DNA of 64,000 bases. Origin: Leucobacter tardus. GTDB lineage: Bacteria; Actinomycetota; Actinomycetes; Actinomycetales; Microbacteriaceae. Positions 50,705-58,694 of the stretch are shown one piece after another. How positions within the stretch are numbered: the first letter of the stretch is position 1; each line of letters starts with the position of its first letter. The notes under the pieces were generated by a model that was not told the DNA's origin, did not search any database, and was given only the letters and a program-made list of their open reading frames with translations. The stretch lies in the NCBI RefSeq assembly GCF_017583045.1, contig NZ_JAGFBF010000001.1, forward strand, positions 434,001 through 498,000, in the 5' to 3' direction. The position numbers and the translations under genes were made by a program.

Positions 50705-51438
50705 CCTGGTCCGGTGCCCGGGTGGTCATCACCGGCGCGTCGAGCGGGATCGGGGCGGCGGTCGCCGACCGCTTCCGCCGGGCCGGCGCGCGGCTGCTGC
50801 TGACGGGGCGCCGCGCTGAGGCGCCGGACGGAGCGGGCGACCGGGACGTGTATCTCGCCGGCGATCTGGCGGACGCGCACTTCGTCGACGCGCTCATCGC
50901 CCGCGCCGTGCAGGAGTTCGGCGAGATCGACGCGCTCGTGCTCTGCCACGGACTGCAGGGCGATGGGGCGCTCGGAGACATGCCGGTATCGCGTGCGGCC
51001 GCACTGCTCGAGGCCAACGTGCTCACCGTCTTCGCGGTGGTGCAGCGCGCGATCCCGCATCTGCGCGACGCAACGGGGTCGATCGTCTGCGTGAGCTCGC
51101 GGTTCGGCCTCGTCGGCGTGCCCGGGCAGGTGATGTACTCGGCGGCCAAGGGCGGTCTCGTCATGTTCGCGCAGGGTGCCGCGGTCGAGCTCGCGCCCCG
51201 GGGGATCCGCGTGAACGTCGTGGCGCCCGGACTCACCCTCACCCCGCGGATCGCGGAGGGGTTCGGTCGGCGCCCGGATCCCGAGCAGTACGCGGCGACG
51301 CGCGCCGCCTCCGTTCCCCTCGGTCGCCTCGCCGAACCCCATGAGATCGCCGAACCGATCTTCTTCCTCGCGTCGCCGGCGGCGTCGTACATCACGGGAG
51401 CCGTGTTGCCGATCGACGGGGGATACACGGCGGCGTGA
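50701..51438 (+). CDS. short-chain dehydrogenase/reductase, paralogue A
   Basis: A 245-residue SDR. Cofactor motif TGASSGIG is at about 10-17, catalytic Tyr/Lys in VMYSAAKGG near 145, and it ends GAVLPIDGGYTAA. The usual NNAG motif is replaced by LVLCHGLQ in both this protein and its paralogue at 54876-55643, with which it shares most residues (roughly 70 percent by eye). It is the last gene of the catabolic operon, coupled to RidA by a four-base overlap, and may reduce or oxidise a hydroxy-acid intermediate. Confidence 0.85.
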   Translation: MTWSGARVVITGASSGIGAAVADRFRRAGARLLLTGRRAEAPDGAGDRDVYLAGDLADAHFVDALIARAVQEFGEIDALVLCHGLQGDGALGDMPVSRAAALLEANVLTVFAVVQRAIPHLRDATGSIVCVSSRFGLVGVPGQVMYSAAKGGLVMFAQGAAVELAPRGIRVNVVAPGLTLTPRIAEGFGRRPDPEQYAATRAASVPLGRLAEPHEIAEPIFFLASPAASYITGAVLPIDGGYTAA

Positions 51439-51511
51439 CGCCGCGCAGCATTCATCAGACGTAAGATGGGCAGCGCTACTCGTCAGCTCACCGCGATGCC
51501 CGGAGGTCACT

Positions 51512-53122
51512 ATCGCACGCCAGCACTCCGGTGTCCCCCTGCGCCGGCGCACGCTCCGTCGCCAGCGTCCGAGAGTCATCGGGGCCTCGCTCTGCCTGAT
51601 CGGACACCAGTCCTGCGAGGCGCTCGTGCCCGTGGCGATCGGCCTGGCCATCGACACCGCGGTCACCCGCAGCAGTCCGTCTCTGCTGCTCTTCTGCCTC
51701 GCCGGATTCATCCTCCTCTTCACGGTGCTCATCATGTGCTACCGGTGGTTCGCGCGATTCGGCGAAGGTGCGGTCATCGATGAGAGTCATGCCCTGCGCA
51801 CCGAGCTCGCCGCCCGGGTGATGGGGCCAGGCGGCCTCCGCCGTCGTCACGGGGAGCTCCTCACGATCGCCTCGTCAGACGCCGACCAGTCGGCGCGCAG
51901 CATCATCTGGCTCTCGGGCCTCTGCGGCGCCGGCGCGGCGCTCGCGGTCAGCTGCGGCGTACTCCTCTCCATCGACCTGCTGCTCGGCGCGGTGCTGATC
52001 GGCACCGCCCTCGTCGTGACGGTCGCCCTCAACCTGCTCTCCCCGCTCATCTCGCATCGCGTCGCCGACCAGCAGCGCACGCTCGCGGAGGCCTCCGCAC
52101 TCGCGACCGACCTCGTGACCGGGCTGCGCGTACTCCACGGCCTCGGGTCGCAGGAGAACGCGACCGAACGCTATCGGGCGGCAAGCCGGTCGGTCGAGAC
52201 GGCCGGCATTCGCGCCGGCACCGCGAAGTCCGTGCAGCTCGGCGCGAGCGTGCTCGCCGGCACGATCGTGCTCGTGGTCTCGGTCGCCTTCGCGGGTCTC
52301 CTCGCGCTCGACGGATCGATCAGCGTCGGCGCGTTCGTGGCCGCGGTCGGTGCCGCCCAGTTCATCTCCGAGCCGCTCACCGCCATCGGGTTCTACCTGC
52401 AGATCGGTGCCGCCGCGAAGACGAGCGCCGCGCGCGTCGACGCCGTGCTCTCCGAGCCGCCTGATGCCGCTGCCGCCGACGCCGTCGGATCGACGAAGAC
52501 CGCCACCGACTCCGACACCGCGTTGCCGTTCCGTCACCCGATCGACGTGCCTGCAGGTGCCTTCATCGGGGTCGTCGCCGACCCGGTCGAGGTCGAGCGG
52601 ATCCCGAGCGCCCTCGTACTGCCTCCGGGCGCCAGAATGCACGTCGAGCCGCACCACGCCGACCTGTTCGCCGGGTCCATCGCCGACAATCTCGCCCTCG
52701 GCGGCGCCGCGGGCGACACGTGGCCCGCCATCGATGCCGCGGGTGCGCGCGAGTTCGTGGACGCCCAGCCCGCAGGCATCGACGAGCACGTGCGCGACCG
52801 GGGGCTCAGCCTGTCGGGCGGGCAGCGCCAGCGACTCGCGCTCGCCCGGGCCCTGCACACCGACCCCGACGTGCTCGTGCTCATCGAGCCGACCACCGCC
52901 GTCGACGCCATGACCGAGGAATCGGTCGCCGCCGGGATCCGCGCGCTCCGCCACGCGACCGACCGTCCCGCCCGGACGACCGTCGTGATCACGAGCAGCC
53001 CGGTGCTGCTCGCGCACACCGACCGGGTGGTGCTCGCCGTCGGGAACGACGCCCCGGTGCACGGCTCCCACCACCACCTGCTCGCGCACCACGACGACTA
53101 CCGCGCACGGATCCTCGGATGA
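51512..53122 (+). CDS. ABC exporter half A, catalytically degenerate
   Basis: About 537 residues: six-helix exporter membrane domain (residues about 25-310), then an NBD lacking key parts. The expected Walker A region reads GAFIGVVADPVEVERIPSA, so the P-loop and some following residues are missing. Signature LSGGQRQR is intact (52811-52825). Walker B is VLVLIEP, the Asp changed to Ile but the Glu kept. The H-loop His is replaced by Ser in VVITSSP. The start is uncertain: in this frame no ATG/GTG/TTG lies between the SDR stop and the first helix. An ATC five bases after GGAGG is used here; the first GTG (51626) would cut helix 1. It overlaps half B (ATGA). Confidence 0.82.
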   Translation: MARQHSGVPLRRRTLRRQRPRVIGASLCLIGHQSCEALVPVAIGLAIDTAVTRSSPSLLLFCLAGFILLFTVLIMCYRWFARFGEGAVIDESHALRTELAARVMGPGGLRRRHGELLTIASSDADQSARSIIWLSGLCGAGAALAVSCGVLLSIDLLLGAVLIGTALVVTVALNLLSPLISHRVADQQRTLAEASALATDLVTGLRVLHGLGSQENATERYRAASRSVETAGIRAGTAKSVQLGASVLAGTIVLVVSVAFAGLLALDGSISVGAFVAAVGAAQFISEPLTAIGFYLQIGAAAKTSAARVDAVLSEPPDAAAADAVGSTKTATDSDTALPFRHPIDVPAGAFIGVVADPVEVERIPSALVLPPGARMHVEPHHADLFAGSIADNLALGGAAGDTWPAIDAAGAREFVDAQPAGIDEHVRDRGLSLSGGQRQRLALARALHTDPDVLVLIEPTTAVDAMTEESVAAGIRALRHATDRPARTTVVITSSPVLLAHTDRVVLAVGNDAPVHGSHHHLLAHHDDYRARILG

Positions 53123-54870
53123 CCGCGACACCGCATCCGGACCGCCTGCCGCTCGCCGGGGTCAGCGGTGTGCGCCGCGCCATCGGCGGCTACGTGCGCC
53201 GACAGCGCGCACTCGCGATCACCACGATCGCGCTCGCCGCGGCGGCGGCCCTCGCCGGCCTCGTCGCGCCCTGGGCCGTCGGACTCATCGTCGACGCCGT
53301 GCTCGGCGAGGGCGACCGCACCCGGGTCCTCGTGCTCGTGGCCTGGGTCGCGGGCGCCGGGGTGCTCAGCGCAGCGCTGCGCATGGTGAGCGCCGCGCTC
53401 GTCGCCCGCATCGGCCAACGGGTCCTCGCCCGCATGCGCGAAGACGTCATCGGCGCGGCGCTGCATCTCCCGTCCGCCCGCATCGAGCGCGCCGGCCGCG
53501 GCGATCTGCTGAGCCGAGTCGGTGACGACGTGGCCGTCGTCGGCGGCGTCGTCGCGGGCCTCCTCGCTCCATGGGTGGGCGCCGCGCTGACCGTCGCACT
53601 CACCATGGTCGGCCTGTTCGCGCTCGACCCCTGGCTCGCCCTCGCCGGACTCACCTCGATCCCGGTGTATGTGCTCGCGCTGCGGTGGTACCTGCCGCGC
53701 GCCGCCCCCCGCTACGCGGCCGAGCGCGCGGCCTTCGGCGATCGCGCCGAGGCGCTCGTCTCATCGCTGGAGGGCATGCCGACGATCCGCGCGTACGGGG
53801 CCGAAGCGTCGCAGCTCGCCACCGTCACCGACGCCTCGAACCGCGCCCGCCGACTGTCGCGCGACGTGCTCTGGTTCGCGAGCGGTTGGGGCAAGTGGAT
53901 GAACCTCGCCGAGCTCGTCGGCCTGGGCGCGATCATCGCGGCGGGATTCCTGCTCGTCTCGACCGACGCGGTCACCGTCGGCGCGGTCACGGCCGCCGCG
54001 CTGTACTTCCACCGCCTCTTCAACCCGCTCGGGCTCATCGTCTTCAGCTTCGACGAGGTGCAGTCGGCGTACGCGAGCCTGCAGCGCATCGTCGGTGTCA
54101 TCGAGTTTCGTCGACCGGCCGAACCGGCTGCGCCCGATGAGCGCCCGCGCGGATCCCTCTCGGCGCACGGGATCACGCACCGCTACGGCGCGCACGAGGC
54201 GCTGCGAGACGTCTCCATCCGGGTCGAGGCCGGTGAGCAGATCGCGCTCGTCGGGTCGAGCGGTGCCGGCAAGTCCACGCTGGCCGTGATCCTGGCGGGC
54301 CTCGCAGATCCGAGTGAGGGAGAGGTGCGACTCGACGGCGACCCCATCGCCCGCGTGGCACACGCGCACCCCAGGCCGGTCGTGCTCGTGTTGCAGGAGG
54401 CGCACATCTTCGCCGGACCGCTCGCCGACGACCTGCGCATGGCCAGGCACGACGCGACCGACGCCGAGATCGCGGCGGCACTGCAGCTCGTCGGAGCGGA
54501 CTGGGTCGCCGGGCTCCCCGAGGGAATGCGCACCGTGGTTGGCGAGCTCGGTCATCGGCTCACCCCCGAGCAGGCCGCGCAGGTCGCGCTCGCCCGGGCG
54601 GCGCTCGCCGATCCCCCCGTCGTGATCCTGGACGAGGCCACGGCGGAGTCCGGCAGTCGCGGCGCACGGCGGCTCGAACGCGCGGCTGAGGCGGTGCTGC
54701 GGGGGCGCACCGCCGTCATCGTCGCCCACCGGCTGCGGCAGGCCCAGTCCGCCGATCGAGTGCTGGTGATGGCAGACGGACGCATCACCGAGTCGGGCAC
54801 GCACGACGAGCTCGTGGCGCTCGACGGTGCGTACGCGAGGCTCTGGGCGGCGTACCGCTCGGGCGGGTAA
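53119..54870 (+). CDS. ABC exporter half B, ATP-binding partner
   Basis: A 583-residue exporter half. Six-helix membrane domain (about 40-310) with LRMVSAALVARIGQRVLARMREDVIGAALHLP, then an NBD. Walker A GSSGAGKST (54253-54279), Q-loop VLQEAHIF, Walker B VVILDEA and H-loop VIVAHRL are intact. The signature is LTPEQ instead of LSGGQ (54559-54573) and the D-loop reads AESGS. It therefore supplies the Walker motifs, while half A supplies LSGGQ, giving one complete ATP site per heterodimer. The cargo is unknown. It overlaps half A and is five bases before the SDR paralogue. Confidence 0.9.
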   Translation: MTATPHPDRLPLAGVSGVRRAIGGYVRRQRALAITTIALAAAAALAGLVAPWAVGLIVDAVLGEGDRTRVLVLVAWVAGAGVLSAALRMVSAALVARIGQRVLARMREDVIGAALHLPSARIERAGRGDLLSRVGDDVAVVGGVVAGLLAPWVGAALTVALTMVGLFALDPWLALAGLTSIPVYVLALRWYLPRAAPRYAAERAAFGDRAEALVSSLEGMPTIRAYGAEASQLATVTDASNRARRLSRDVLWFASGWGKWMNLAELVGLGAIIAAGFLLVSTDAVTVGAVTAAALYFHRLFNPLGLIVFSFDEVQSAYASLQRIVGVIEFRRPAEPAAPDERPRGSLSAHGITHRYGAHEALRDVSIRVEAGEQIALVGSSGAGKSTLAVILAGLADPSEGEVRLDGDPIARVAHAHPRPVVLVLQEAHIFAGPLADDLRMARHDATDAEIAAALQLVGADWVAGLPEGMRTVVGELGHRLTPEQAAQVALARAALADPPVVILDEATAESGSRGARRLERAAEAVLRGRTAVIVAHRLRQAQSADRVLVMADGRITESGTHDELVALDGAYARLWAAYRSGG

Positions 54871-54875
54871 CATCG

Positions 54876-55643
54876 ATGAACATGGCAGGGCGACACTCCG
54901 ACCAGAACTCCTCGCAGGCGCTCCGCGTCGTCATCACGGGCGCATCGAGCGGCATCGGCGAGGCGGTGGCCGAGCGGTTCCGCTGGGACGGGGCGCGACT
55001 GCTGCTCACCGGCCGCCGAGCATCCGCGCCGGCGGGCCTGCGCGATGGCGAGCGATACCTGTCGGGCGATCTCGGAGACGAAGCGTTCGCGACCGCACTC
55101 ATCGACACCGCCGTCGCAGAGTTCGGCGAGATCGACGCGCTGGTCCTCTGCCACGGTCTGCAGGCCGACGGTGCGCTCGAAGACATGTCGGTCGGCACGG
55201 CCGCCGAGGTGCTCGACGCGAACCTGCTGAGCGTCTTCACGGTCGTCAAGCACGCGATCCCGCACCTGCGCGAACCCGGCGGATCCATCGTGTGCGTCAG
55301 TTCGCGACTCGGCATGGTGGGTATTCCGAACGAGGTCATGTACACGGCCGCGAAGGGCGGGCTCATCATGTTCGCCAAGGGGGCGGCCATCGAGCTCGCG
55401 CCGCGCGGCATTCGCGTGAACGTCGCCGCCCCTGGCCTGACGCTCACGCCGACGATCACCGATGGGTTCGCTCGCGCCGAGGAGCCCGAAGCGCTCGCCG
55501 CGCGCAAGGCCGCGACGATCCCGCTCGGTCGACTCGCGACCCCCGAGGAGGTGGCCGAACCGATCTTCTTCCTCGCGTCGCCGGCGTCGTCGTACATCAC
55601 CGGAGCGGTGCTGCCGATCGACGGCGGGTACACGGCCGCGTAG
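54876..55643 (+). CDS. short-chain dehydrogenase/reductase, paralogue B
   Basis: A 255-residue SDR: TGASSGIG near residue 22, Tyr/Lys in VMYTAAKGG, end GAVLPIDGGYTAA. It has the same unusual LVLCHGLQ in place of NNAG as paralogue A, and most of the sequence is shared, including the tract IELAPRGIRVNV. Its start is five bases after the exporter half B stop, so it is co-translated with the exporter. The pair flanks the exporter, which suggests a tandem SDR duplication later separated by the exporter genes, or the reverse. The substrate is unknown. Confidence 0.85.
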   Translation: MNMAGRHSDQNSSQALRVVITGASSGIGEAVAERFRWDGARLLLTGRRASAPAGLRDGERYLSGDLGDEAFATALIDTAVAEFGEIDALVLCHGLQADGALEDMSVGTAAEVLDANLLSVFTVVKHAIPHLREPGGSIVCVSSRLGMVGIPNEVMYTAAKGGLIMFAKGAAIELAPRGIRVNVAAPGLTLTPTITDGFARAEEPEALAARKAATIPLGRLATPEEVAEPIFFLASPASSYITGAVLPIDGGYTAA

Positions 55644-55670
55644 CGCGACGCTCGTCCGTGCCCTCGGGCC

Positions 55671-56198
55671 TCAGGGGGAGAGCGGTTCGCCCGAGTCGTG
55701 CTGATCGACGATGGGGCGCAGCGCGCCGTGCGGATCGAGACGGCCGAGGATCTGCTCCGAGATGTCGTGCAGCGCGTCCACCTGCTCGGGGGTGAGAGCG
55801 TCGAGCACGAGCGCGCGCACCTCGCGCACGTGACCGGGAGCGGTGTCGATCACGTGCTGCAGTCCTGCATCGGTGAGGTGCGCGATGGTCGACCGGGATC
55901 GGCCCGGCGCCGGCGCGCGTCGCAGCAGGCCGCGCTCCTCCAGCCGGTGCACGACGTGCGAGAGACGCGGCAGCGTCGAGTTGGTGAGCCGGGCGAGATC
56001 GGACATGCGCATCGCGTGCGCTGCGGTCTCCGAGAGGAGCGAGAGCACCCGGTAGTCGAAGTGAGTGACCCCCGCATCCCGGCGGAGCTGCGCATCGAGC
56101 GCGCCCGGGAGCAGCTCGAGCACCGACGCGAGGCGCACCCACGCGGAGAGCTCGCGAGGGGTGAGCCACGGAGTCGTCATGACATCATTCTGCCCCAT
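55671..56198 (-). CDS. MarR family transcriptional regulator
   Basis: A 175-residue winged-helix repressor. Core reads LLPGALDAQLRRDAGVTHFDYRVLSLLSE, MRMSDLARLTNSTLPRLSHVVHRLEERGLLRRAPAPGRSRS, then an end helix. The start was placed at the ATG with GGGAAGG upstream; an ATG 18 bases later is the alternative. It is divergent from a DoxX-family gene across a 91-base gap that holds a perfect palindrome, which is the likely operator. MarR proteins typically respond to phenolics, oxidants or quinones. Confidence 0.87.
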   Translation of the reverse strand: MGQNDVMTTPWLTPRELSAWVRLASVLELLPGALDAQLRRDAGVTHFDYRVLSLLSETAAHAMRMSDLARLTNSTLPRLSHVVHRLEERGLLRRAPAPGRSRSTIAHLTDAGLQHVIDTAPGHVREVRALVLDALTPEQVDALHDISEQILGRLDPHGALRPIVDQHDSGEPLSP

Positions 56199-56238
56199 CG
56201 TGCGGACCTTCCCAGGAGCGATCGGTACGGTCGATGTT

Positions 56239-56258
56239 GTCGCTACAACCGTAGCGAC
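56239..56258. promoter_or_regulatory. 8-4-8 palindrome, candidate MarR operator
   Basis: GTCGCTAC-AACC-GTAGCGAC, perfect arms, located between the divergent MarR and DoxX genes. A second shorter palindrome (GTTGT-CGCT-ACAAC, 56236-56249) overlaps it, so two repressor dimers or a graded site are possible. Confidence 0.65.
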
Positions 56259-56289
56259 GCGACCCGCAGAACGCCGACGAAAGGCTCGT

Positions 56290-56736
56290 ATGACGCTGCT
56301 CAACCCCTCCGCCCGCACCCCGATCCTCCGCGACCTCGCGCTGCTCGTCGCACGCGTCGCCCTCGGTGTGATCCTGATCGCACACGGATGGCAGAAGTTC
56401 AGCGAGTGGACGATCGCCGGCACTCAGGAGTCGTTCGCCGGCATGGGCATCCCCCTGCCGCAGGTGAGCGCCGCCTTCGTCGCCGGGGCCGAACTCATCG
56501 GCGGCATCGCGCTGGTGATCGGCTTGCTCACGCCCCTCGCTGCGCTGCTGAACCTCATCGCCCAGGTCGGCGCCATCGTGCTCGTGCACGCCTCGGCCGG
56601 CATCTTCGTCGTCGACGGCGGGTTCGAGCTGGTGCTCGCGATCGCCGCCGGACTGTTCGTGCTGCTGCTCGCCGGCGGCGGACGCTTCAGCGTGGACCGG
56701 CTGTTCAGCCGATCCGTCGCGCTGCCCGCGAAATAA
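56290..56736 (+). CDS. DoxX family membrane protein
   Basis: A 148-residue protein with four hydrophobic helices and the DoxX start LLVARVALGVILIAHGWQKFSEW, followed by FVAGAELIGGIALVIGLLTPLAALL. DoxX proteins are linked to redox or thiol/quinone stress at the membrane, but their reaction is not settled. AAAGG precedes the ATG. It is the obvious target of the divergent MarR repressor. Confidence 0.88.
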   Translation: MTLLNPSARTPILRDLALLVARVALGVILIAHGWQKFSEWTIAGTQESFAGMGIPLPQVSAAFVAGAELIGGIALVIGLLTPLAALLNLIAQVGAIVLVHASAGIFVVDGGFELVLAIAAGLFVLLLAGGGRFSVDRLFSRSVALPAK

Positions 56737-56824
56737 CGGAAGGTTCGGGGGCGCTCCGGCACGGGTGTCCCCGAACCCGCGCCCCGCGGGCCGACGGCTT
56801 CACCCGGCGACCCGTCGTCCGGGT

Positions 56825-57535
56825 CTACTCCTCCGGTCGACCGTGACGGAGCGAGCCGTCGTCGTCGTGAGTGTGCAGCTGGTAGTCGTCGAGCGACAGG
56901 TGGTTGTGCAGCGCGAGGTGCACCGCCTCCATGTCACCCGAGCGCAGCTTCTCGACGATGTCGAGGTGACCGGGAACGACGCGCGACCGGTTGTTCTCGC
57001 TGAAGCCGGACCACTGGGCCATGCAGATGAGCGCTTCGGTCGCGAGCGTCGAGTAGGCGCGCACGAGTCGTCGGTTGCGTCCGTGCTCGACGAGCGTCAT
57101 GTGGAAGCGCAGGTCGAGGCGGCGCAGCAGATCCCACTGCTCGGCGGCGACGGCCTCGCCCATCTCCGTGGTCATCGCGGTGAGCTCGTCGGCGATGCGA
57201 TCGCGTTCGGCGTCATCGAGCTTGGTGACGATCTCGGCGGCGGCGCACTCGATGACCTCGCGGGCCTCGTAGATCTCGGCGATGTCGCGTTCGGTGATCT
57301 CGCGCACGAAGACGCCGCGGTTCGGCAGGCCGATGAGCAGACCTTCCTGCACCAGACGGTGCAGGGCCTCGCGCACGGGTCCGCGCGAGACGCGGAGCTG
57401 GCTCGCGACCTGCGCCTCGTTGATCTGATCGCCCGGCTTGAACGCGCCATCGATGATGCGCTCGCGCAGCTGATCCGAGATGATCACGGCGGTCGGCCGG
57501 TGTTCGAGGGCTGAGAGTGCCTGCACTCCGCTCAT
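56825..57535 (-). CDS. GntR family regulator, FCD domain, putative master of the shared operator
   Basis: A 236-residue FadR/VanR-type regulator. Winged helix (about 15-75): ISDQLRERIIDGAFKPGDQINEAQVASQLRVSRGPVREALHRLVQEGLL. The FCD domain (about 85-220) carries the metal-type residues in DLRFHMTLVEHGRNRRLVRAYSTL and ends in an LALHNHLSL segment. GAGGAGG precedes the ATG. Its promoter carries a GGATTGT-like palindrome, and the same motif lies over the importer promoter at 40239-40254, 16 kb away. I infer that it represses itself and that operon, released by a pathway intermediate. Confidence 0.87.
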   Translation of the reverse strand: MSGVQALSALEHRPTAVIISDQLRERIIDGAFKPGDQINEAQVASQLRVSRGPVREALHRLVQEGLLIGLPNRGVFVREITERDIAEIYEAREVIECAAAEIVTKLDDAERDRIADELTAMTTEMGEAVAAEQWDLLRRLDLRFHMTLVEHGRNRRLVRAYSTLATEALICMAQWSGFSENNRSRVVPGHLDIVEKLRSGDMEAVHLALHNHLSLDDYQLHTHDDDGSLRHGRPEE

Positions 57536-57581
57536 CGCGCCTCCTCAAGTGGTCCGGAGTCCCAGGGTCGAGGCTCTCGTA

Positions 57582-57597
57582 GGATTGTAAGCAATCC
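57582..57597. promoter_or_regulatory. GGATTG-TAAG-CAATCC operator over the GntR promoter
   Basis: Six-base perfect arms, extended to AGGATTG/CAATCCT at 57581-57598. It agrees at 13 of 16 positions with the site over the importer promoter and covers the -10 box of the GntR promoter, fitting autorepression. Confidence 0.6.
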
Positions 57598-57613
57598 TGG
57601 TTGAGATTACCAA
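57584..57613 (-). promoter_or_regulatory. promoter of the GntR gene
   Basis: Minus-strand TTGGTA and TACAAT are separated by 18 bases. The start is expected near 57577, about 40 bases before the ATG. The operator sits over the -10. Confidence 0.5.
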
Positions 57614-57627
57614 TGGGTTGACGAATG

Positions 57628-58659
57628 CTACGGGTGCACCGTGGCCTCGTGCGCCGCATGGTGCGCGGGTTCGAGTTGGATCGTGCAGTGGCTCGTGTCG
57701 AAGTGCTCGCTGAGGCACGCATGCAACTCGTCGAGGATCTCGTCGTACCGATCCCAATCGAGCGTCTCCTCGTCGATGACCACGTGCGCCGACATCGCGT
57801 TGACGCCCGACGTGATGGTCCAGGCGTGCAGGTCGTGGACCACTTCCACGCCGGGTACCGAGAGCATGTGCTCACGGGTCTGATCCAGGTCGACGTCCTT
57901 CGGCGTGCTCTCGAGCAGGATCCGCACCACGTCGCGCAGCAGACTGTAGGCGCGGGGCGCGATGAGGAGCGCGATGGCGAACGCCGCGATCTGATCCACC
58001 CAGTTCCATCCGGTGAAGAGGATGATGAAGCCGGCCACGATCACGGCGACCGAACCGAGCAGATCGCCCAGCACCTCGAGGTACGCGCCGCGAATATTGA
58101 TGCTCTCCTTCTGGCCCGACTGCAGGATGAGCAGCGACACCAGGTTCGCGATCGCGCCGATGATCGCGGCGACGAGCATCGGACCGGTCTCGATCTCGAC
58201 CTCGCTGCCGATGCGCTGGATCGCCGTATAGACGATCACGATGCAGATCACGCTGAGGATGATGCCGTTGATCATCGCCGCGAGCACTTCGACGCGCATG
58301 AGCCCGTACGTGCGCTTGGACGTGGCGGGCAGCGCGGCGATGAAGGTCGCGATGAGGGCGATGAGCACGCCCGTCGCATCCGTCAGCATGTGCCCGGCGT
58401 CAGCGAGCAGCGCGAGCGAGCCCGAGATGAACGCGCCGATCACCTGGACGATGAAGATCGTCGCCGTGATGGTGAGCACGATGACGAGTTTCTTCCGGTG
58501 CTTGCCGCCCGAGGTGGCGTGACCGTCCAGCCCGTGGTCGTGATTGTGGCCGTGACCACCCGCGTCCACGGCCACAGGGCGGGCCGGATGCCCGTCGCTG
58601 AACTCGGCGCCGTGCGAGTGATCGTGACCGTGGTCGTCGTGGTGTCCGTGCGTTCCCAT
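57628..58659 (-). CDS. cation diffusion facilitator (Zn/Co efflux-type)
   Basis: A 343-residue CDF transporter. A His/Asp-rich N terminus (HGHHDDHGHDHSHG and GHGHNHDHG) is followed by six helices and a cytosolic C-terminal domain (SVPGVEVVHDLHAWTI). The helix 2 metal motif is intact (LADAGHMLTDA, HxxxD). In helix 5 the usual HxxxD reads ExxxD (YLEVLGDLLGS), which may shift metal choice. It exports Zn, Co or similar ions using the proton gradient. Its ATG is six bases after the -10 and has no ribosome site, so the mRNA is probably leaderless. Confidence 0.88.
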   Translation of the reverse strand: MGTHGHHDDHGHDHSHGAEFSDGHPARPVAVDAGGHGHNHDHGLDGHATSGGKHRKKLVIVLTITATIFIVQVIGAFISGSLALLADAGHMLTDATGVLIALIATFIAALPATSKRTYGLMRVEVLAAMINGIILSVICIVIVYTAIQRIGSEVEIETGPMLVAAIIGAIANLVSLLILQSGQKESINIRGAYLEVLGDLLGSVAVIVAGFIILFTGWNWVDQIAAFAIALLIAPRAYSLLRDVVRILLESTPKDVDLDQTREHMLSVPGVEVVHDLHAWTITSGVNAMSAHVVIDEETLDWDRYDEILDELHACLSEHFDTSHCTIQLEPAHHAAHEATVHP

Positions 58660-58665
58660 GCCGCC

Positions 58666-58694
58666 AGATTACCAGGATTGTAAATTGTTGACAA
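58666..58694 (-). promoter_or_regulatory. promoter of the cation efflux gene (leaderless)
   Basis: Minus-strand TTGTCA and TAATCT are separated by 17 bases, with an extended TGG before the -10. The start codon begins six bases after the -10, the same spacing as at the MFS promoter. Confidence 0.55.
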
